Shown: piece after piece, positions 13,748 to 15,853 of the stretch
Position numbering within the stretch: position 1 is the stretch's first letter
Layout: each line of letters starts with the position of its first letter
Assembly (NCBI GenBank): GCA_050181375.1
Contig: JBFXDF010000073.1
Span: forward strand, 1 to 15,853
Source: DATARH01 sp050181375
GTDB taxonomy: Bacteria > Pseudomonadota > Alphaproteobacteria > ATCC43930 > CGMCC-115725
Length of the DNA stretch: 15,853 nt
Reading direction: 5' to 3'
The notes under the pieces: generated by a model
Database searches by the model: none
Seen by the model: the letters and a program-made list of their open reading frames with translations, nothing else
Told to the model about the DNA's origin: nothing
Program-made: the position numbers and the translations under genes

Positions 13748-15407
13748 TTGCCCGCAGCGATATCCACCCCTTGATTTCGCGCTCGACTCGATCTAACACG
13801 TCGTCCCAATCGCCGCGGGTTTTTTGGCGGAATAACCGCATCGCCGGGTACCAGGGGCTGTCCTCCCGATTCACGAGCCATCGCCAATCCGCCACAGAGG
13901 TCAAAAGTACCCAGACCGGCACTCCAAGCGCGCCCGCTAGATGCACCACGCTGGTGTCGACGCTTATGACAAGATCAACAAGCATGCATAGCGCGGCAGT
14001 GTCGCTGAAATCCGCGATCAAGTCTTCGACACGGATGATACCCACACGATCCAGCCACGCACGTTCCTCATCCGTCACCTCTTTTTGCAAACTTATTAAT
14101 TCGATGCGCGGATCGAGCAACTGATGCAAATGTTGCAATTCGATGCTTCGGCGGCTGTCCGGTACCGGATTCCCCCTCCACACCACCCCGACTCTCGGGC
14201 GCGATCTTTGAGGAAGACGGTTCGACCAAATGGCGACCTTCTCCGGGTCGGCCGACAGATAAACTCCCGTAGGTATAGTCGAGATGTCTGTGCCGAACGC
14301 GAAGGGAAGACTGAGGAGCGGGCAATGGACATCAAAATCCAACGTGTCCTTATCGAGATCGACGATCTCCACATCGGTCTCAAGCCGCCGCATCAACGAC
14401 TGCAGTTCCTTCTGGGGCGCGAACAGCACCGTTGCGCCCGCGTCGCTTAACAGCTTGATGTAACGGGAAAATTGAATTACATCCCCAAACCCTTGCTCCC
14501 AATGCACGAGGATCCGCCGCCCGGAGAGGCTCGTTTCTCCCAACCATTCTGATACTTTGAAGCGCCGATTTACAATAGGTTGCCGCGTTCTTTTCCGTGC
14601 TTCGTAGCCGCGCCAGCCGCTATCAAATCTTCCCAACTCAAGGTCGATGAGCGCTTTGTTCCAGATAGCATCGTAATAGTCGGGTTTTAACAGTACCGCT
14701 TTCTCGAAGCTCTCAGCCGCATCATCAACGCGCCCCAACTGCCGCAACGCAAGACCGCGATTGCTGTACGATTCGGGATAATCTGGATTGAGCGATATTG
14801 CCGTATCATAGTTTTCGACAGCGTCCTCGAAACGTCTGAGCTCATGCAGCGCGTTTCCTCTATTACTGTACAACTCCGCCCGGCCCGGCATAAGCGTTAT
14901 CGACCTATCGAAATCAGCGAGCGCCGCTTCAAAATTCCCAAGTCGTCTGAAGGCCGTACCGCGATTGTTGTAGGCATCTACGTAGTCCGATTTCAGCTCT
15001 ATTGCCCTGCTGTAGCTTTCTATCGCCTCTTGATAGTGACGCATTGCTTGAAGCGCGTTGCCGCGATTGGCGTAGGCGATCGCGTAATCGGCTTTTAGGG
15101 CAATCGCCTCGGAATAGCTCTTGACCGCCTCCGCAAAACATCCCAGAGCTTGCAACGAATTTCCCCGACGGTTATGCGCCTGAAAAAAGTCAGGTCGTAG
15201 CTCTATTGCCCGTCCGAAACTCGCGACCGCATCGTCATCGCGCTTCAGCCGGGACAGCGCTATTCCGAGATTATTGTGGGCTTCCGCCGAATTCGGCGCC
15301 AGCGCGACTGCTTTTTCACATCTTCGGAGGACCGCATACCAGTCCTCTCCCTCGTCCGGCGATGTGACGGGAGTTTTCCGGAGTGGTAGCGGCTGGCGCT
15401 TTACCAT
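13728..15407 (-). CDS. TPR-repeat protein with C-terminal heptosyltransferase-like (GT9/GT-B) domain
   Basis: A 559-residue two-part protein. Residues 43-246 are six consecutive 34-residue tetratricopeptide repeats (starting at 43, 77, 111, 145, 179 and 213, each of the form A/Y-x-NRG-x-A ... A-I-x-L-x-P/A-D-Y), with a degenerate seventh to about 270. Residues 298-545 resemble the ADP-heptose glycosyltransferase fold: ILVHWEQGFGDVIQFSRY (299-316), VGVVWRGNP (406-414) and the donor-site strand VISVDTSVVHLAGALGVPVW (480-499). Such TPR-transferase fusions usually glycosylate proteins or lie in flagellin/surface glycosylation loci; the acceptor is unknown. The ATG at 15407 lacks a strong ribosome-binding site. 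It lies 57 bp downstream of the SPINDLY-like gene and is likely co-transcribed. Confidence 0.88.
   Translation of the reverse strand: MVKRQPLPLRKTPVTSPDEGEDWYAVLRRCEKAVALAPNSAEAHNNLGIALSRLKRDDDAVASFGRAIELRPDFFQAHNRRGNSLQALGCFAEAVKSYSEAIALKADYAIAYANRGNALQAMRHYQEAIESYSRAIELKSDYVDAYNNRGTAFRRLGNFEAALADFDRSITLMPGRAELYSNRGNALHELRRFEDAVENYDTAISLNPDYPESYSNRGLALRQLGRVDDAAESFEKAVLLKPDYYDAIWNKALIDLELGRFDSGWRGYEARKRTRQPIVNRRFKVSEWLGETSLSGRRILVHWEQGFGDVIQFSRYIKLLSDAGATVLFAPQKELQSLMRRLETDVEIVDLDKDTLDFDVHCPLLSLPFAFGTDISTIPTGVYLSADPEKVAIWSNRLPQRSRPRVGVVWRGNPVPDSRRSIELQHLHQLLDPRIELISLQKEVTDEERAWLDRVGIIRVEDLIADFSDTAALCMLVDLVISVDTSVVHLAGALGVPVWVLLTSVADWRWLVNREDSPWYPAMRLFRQKTRGDWDDVLDRVEREIKGWISLRAIRPEAR
14670..15281 (-). 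repeat. Six 102-bp imperfect direct repeats encoding TPRs
   Basis: The DNA encoding residues 43-246 of the TPR-transferase repeats with a 102-bp period. Recurrent words such as the NRG-encoding CGCGATTG-type segment and the AIxLxP segment are readable by eye. The copies have diverged, arguing against very recent amplification. Confidence 0.75.
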
Positions 15408-15464
15408 TTTTTAGCCAACACCTTTGGTGTCTTAGAATATCTATAAGAATAACGGCATATGGCG

Positions 15465-15853
15465 TCATTGAGCCCGTGCTAACTCTTGGTCGGCGAAAAG
15501 ACTGGCCGCCGGCAGACCATCCTGCTTGCGTTTCCAAATCGCGGCATAGGCGGATTCGAGGTCGCGTGTAAAGCGCGCGGTATCGAACAATGGTGCGGTG
15601 TCGCGGTTGCGCCTAAGCGTATCCTTAATCCGCGTTAATTGTTGGGGGTTTTGCGCTAGCGCCATCGCCAATCTCTCATATTCCTCGAGCGACTCGGTAA
15701 TCAATTCCGGAAGGCCGATGGCATGAAGGACGCTCGCAGCCACCCTTCCCGGAAAGGTGTTTCCCTGGCTGGTGACAAGCGGCACGCCAGCCCAAAGCGC
15801 ATCGCTGGCGGTGGCTTGCGCGTTATTGGGTGGTGTTTCGAGAAAATGGTCGG
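15465..15853 (-). CDS. SPINDLY/OGT-like (GT41) glycosyltransferase, C-terminal part
   Basis: Only the last 128 residues lie in the window; the 5' part is cut by the right edge. The visible start DHFLETPPNNAQATASDALW and following GVPLVTSQGNTFPGRVAASVL and IGLPELI match the C-terminal catalytic lobe of O-linked GlcNAc transferase/SPINDLY-type proteins, which bind a UDP- or GDP-sugar and modify Ser/Thr of proteins. The TASDALWAGVP segment is the conserved donor-site region. Such bacterial proteins normally carry TPRs upstream, which would lie outside the window. A 106-codon reading from an internal GTG is not the true start, since the frame runs through to the edge with family-matching sequence. 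It lies upstream of the TPR-transferase on the same strand. Confidence 0.85.
   Translation of the reverse strand, partial: DHFLETPPNNAQATASDALWAGVPLVTSQGNTFPGRVAASVLHAIGLPELITESLEEYERLAMALAQNPQQLTRIKDTLRRNRDTAPLFDTARFTRDLESAYAAIWKRKQDGLPAASLFADQELARAQ

Noticed and set aside
14670..15281. CRISPR-like periodic repeats
   Set aside because: The 102-bp periodicity is in frame and encodes tetratricopeptide repeats; there is no repeat-spacer structure.
15465..15785. Stand-alone 106-residue gene starting at an internal GTG
   Set aside because: The frame continues to the window edge with sequence matching the SPINDLY/OGT C-terminal lobe, so it is the 3' part of a longer gene.

Overview
The window is high-GC DNA from an alphaproteobacterium, probably of Hyphomicrobiales (Bradyrhizobium-like) or Rhodospirillales type. 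Evidence for this is the adjacent DUF1244 and DUF2312/GapR genes, the pervasive GC-rich codon use with long antisense shadow frames, and two AT-richer tracts of short phased repeats of a kind I associate with Bradyrhizobium-type genomes. No genus can be fixed from the sequence alone.

Layout. Bases 1-222 hold no convincing gene but a tract of TTCCCTG/CAGGGAA heptamers. An alpha/beta hydrolase (minus, 223-1101) follows. Diverging from it is a pqiA-pqiB pair (plus, 1216-3871), an inner-membrane plus MCE-domain lipid-trafficking module with no pqiC in view. Next comes a minus-strand group: a small secreted two-cysteine protein (3940-4245), GapR (4393-4671) and a DUF1244 protein (4714-5025). Diverging from these is SppA signal peptide peptidase (5163-6926), which converges on an Asp/Glu-racemase-fold protein lacking the usual catalytic cysteines (6954-7682). 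A 439-bp gap (7683-8121) holds a second repeat tract. An M17 leucyl aminopeptidase follows (8122-9519), then a tiny membrane protein (9571-9759, weak), an NAD-dependent epimerase/dehydratase (minus, 9983-10924) and, diverging from it, an HMG-CoA-lyase-type enzyme (plus, 11057-12007).

A tRNA-Gln(TTG) at 12256-12327 marks a change. To its right the DNA is visibly less GC-rich and carries only glycosyltransferase-type genes: a GT4 enzyme (plus, 12530-13747), a TPR protein with a heptosyltransferase-like C-terminus (minus, 13728-15407), and the C-terminal part of a SPINDLY/OGT-like (GT41) transferase cut by the window edge (minus, 15465-15853). This looks like the start of a protein- or surface-glycosylation island next to a tRNA gene.

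Most of the window is housekeeping or envelope functions. The features that named gene families do not explain are the two tracts of helically phased heptamers (51-221 and 7822-7959), the cysteine-less racemase homologue and the tRNA-linked glycosylation block. I see no CRISPR array, transposase, integrase or recognisable defence or toxin system.
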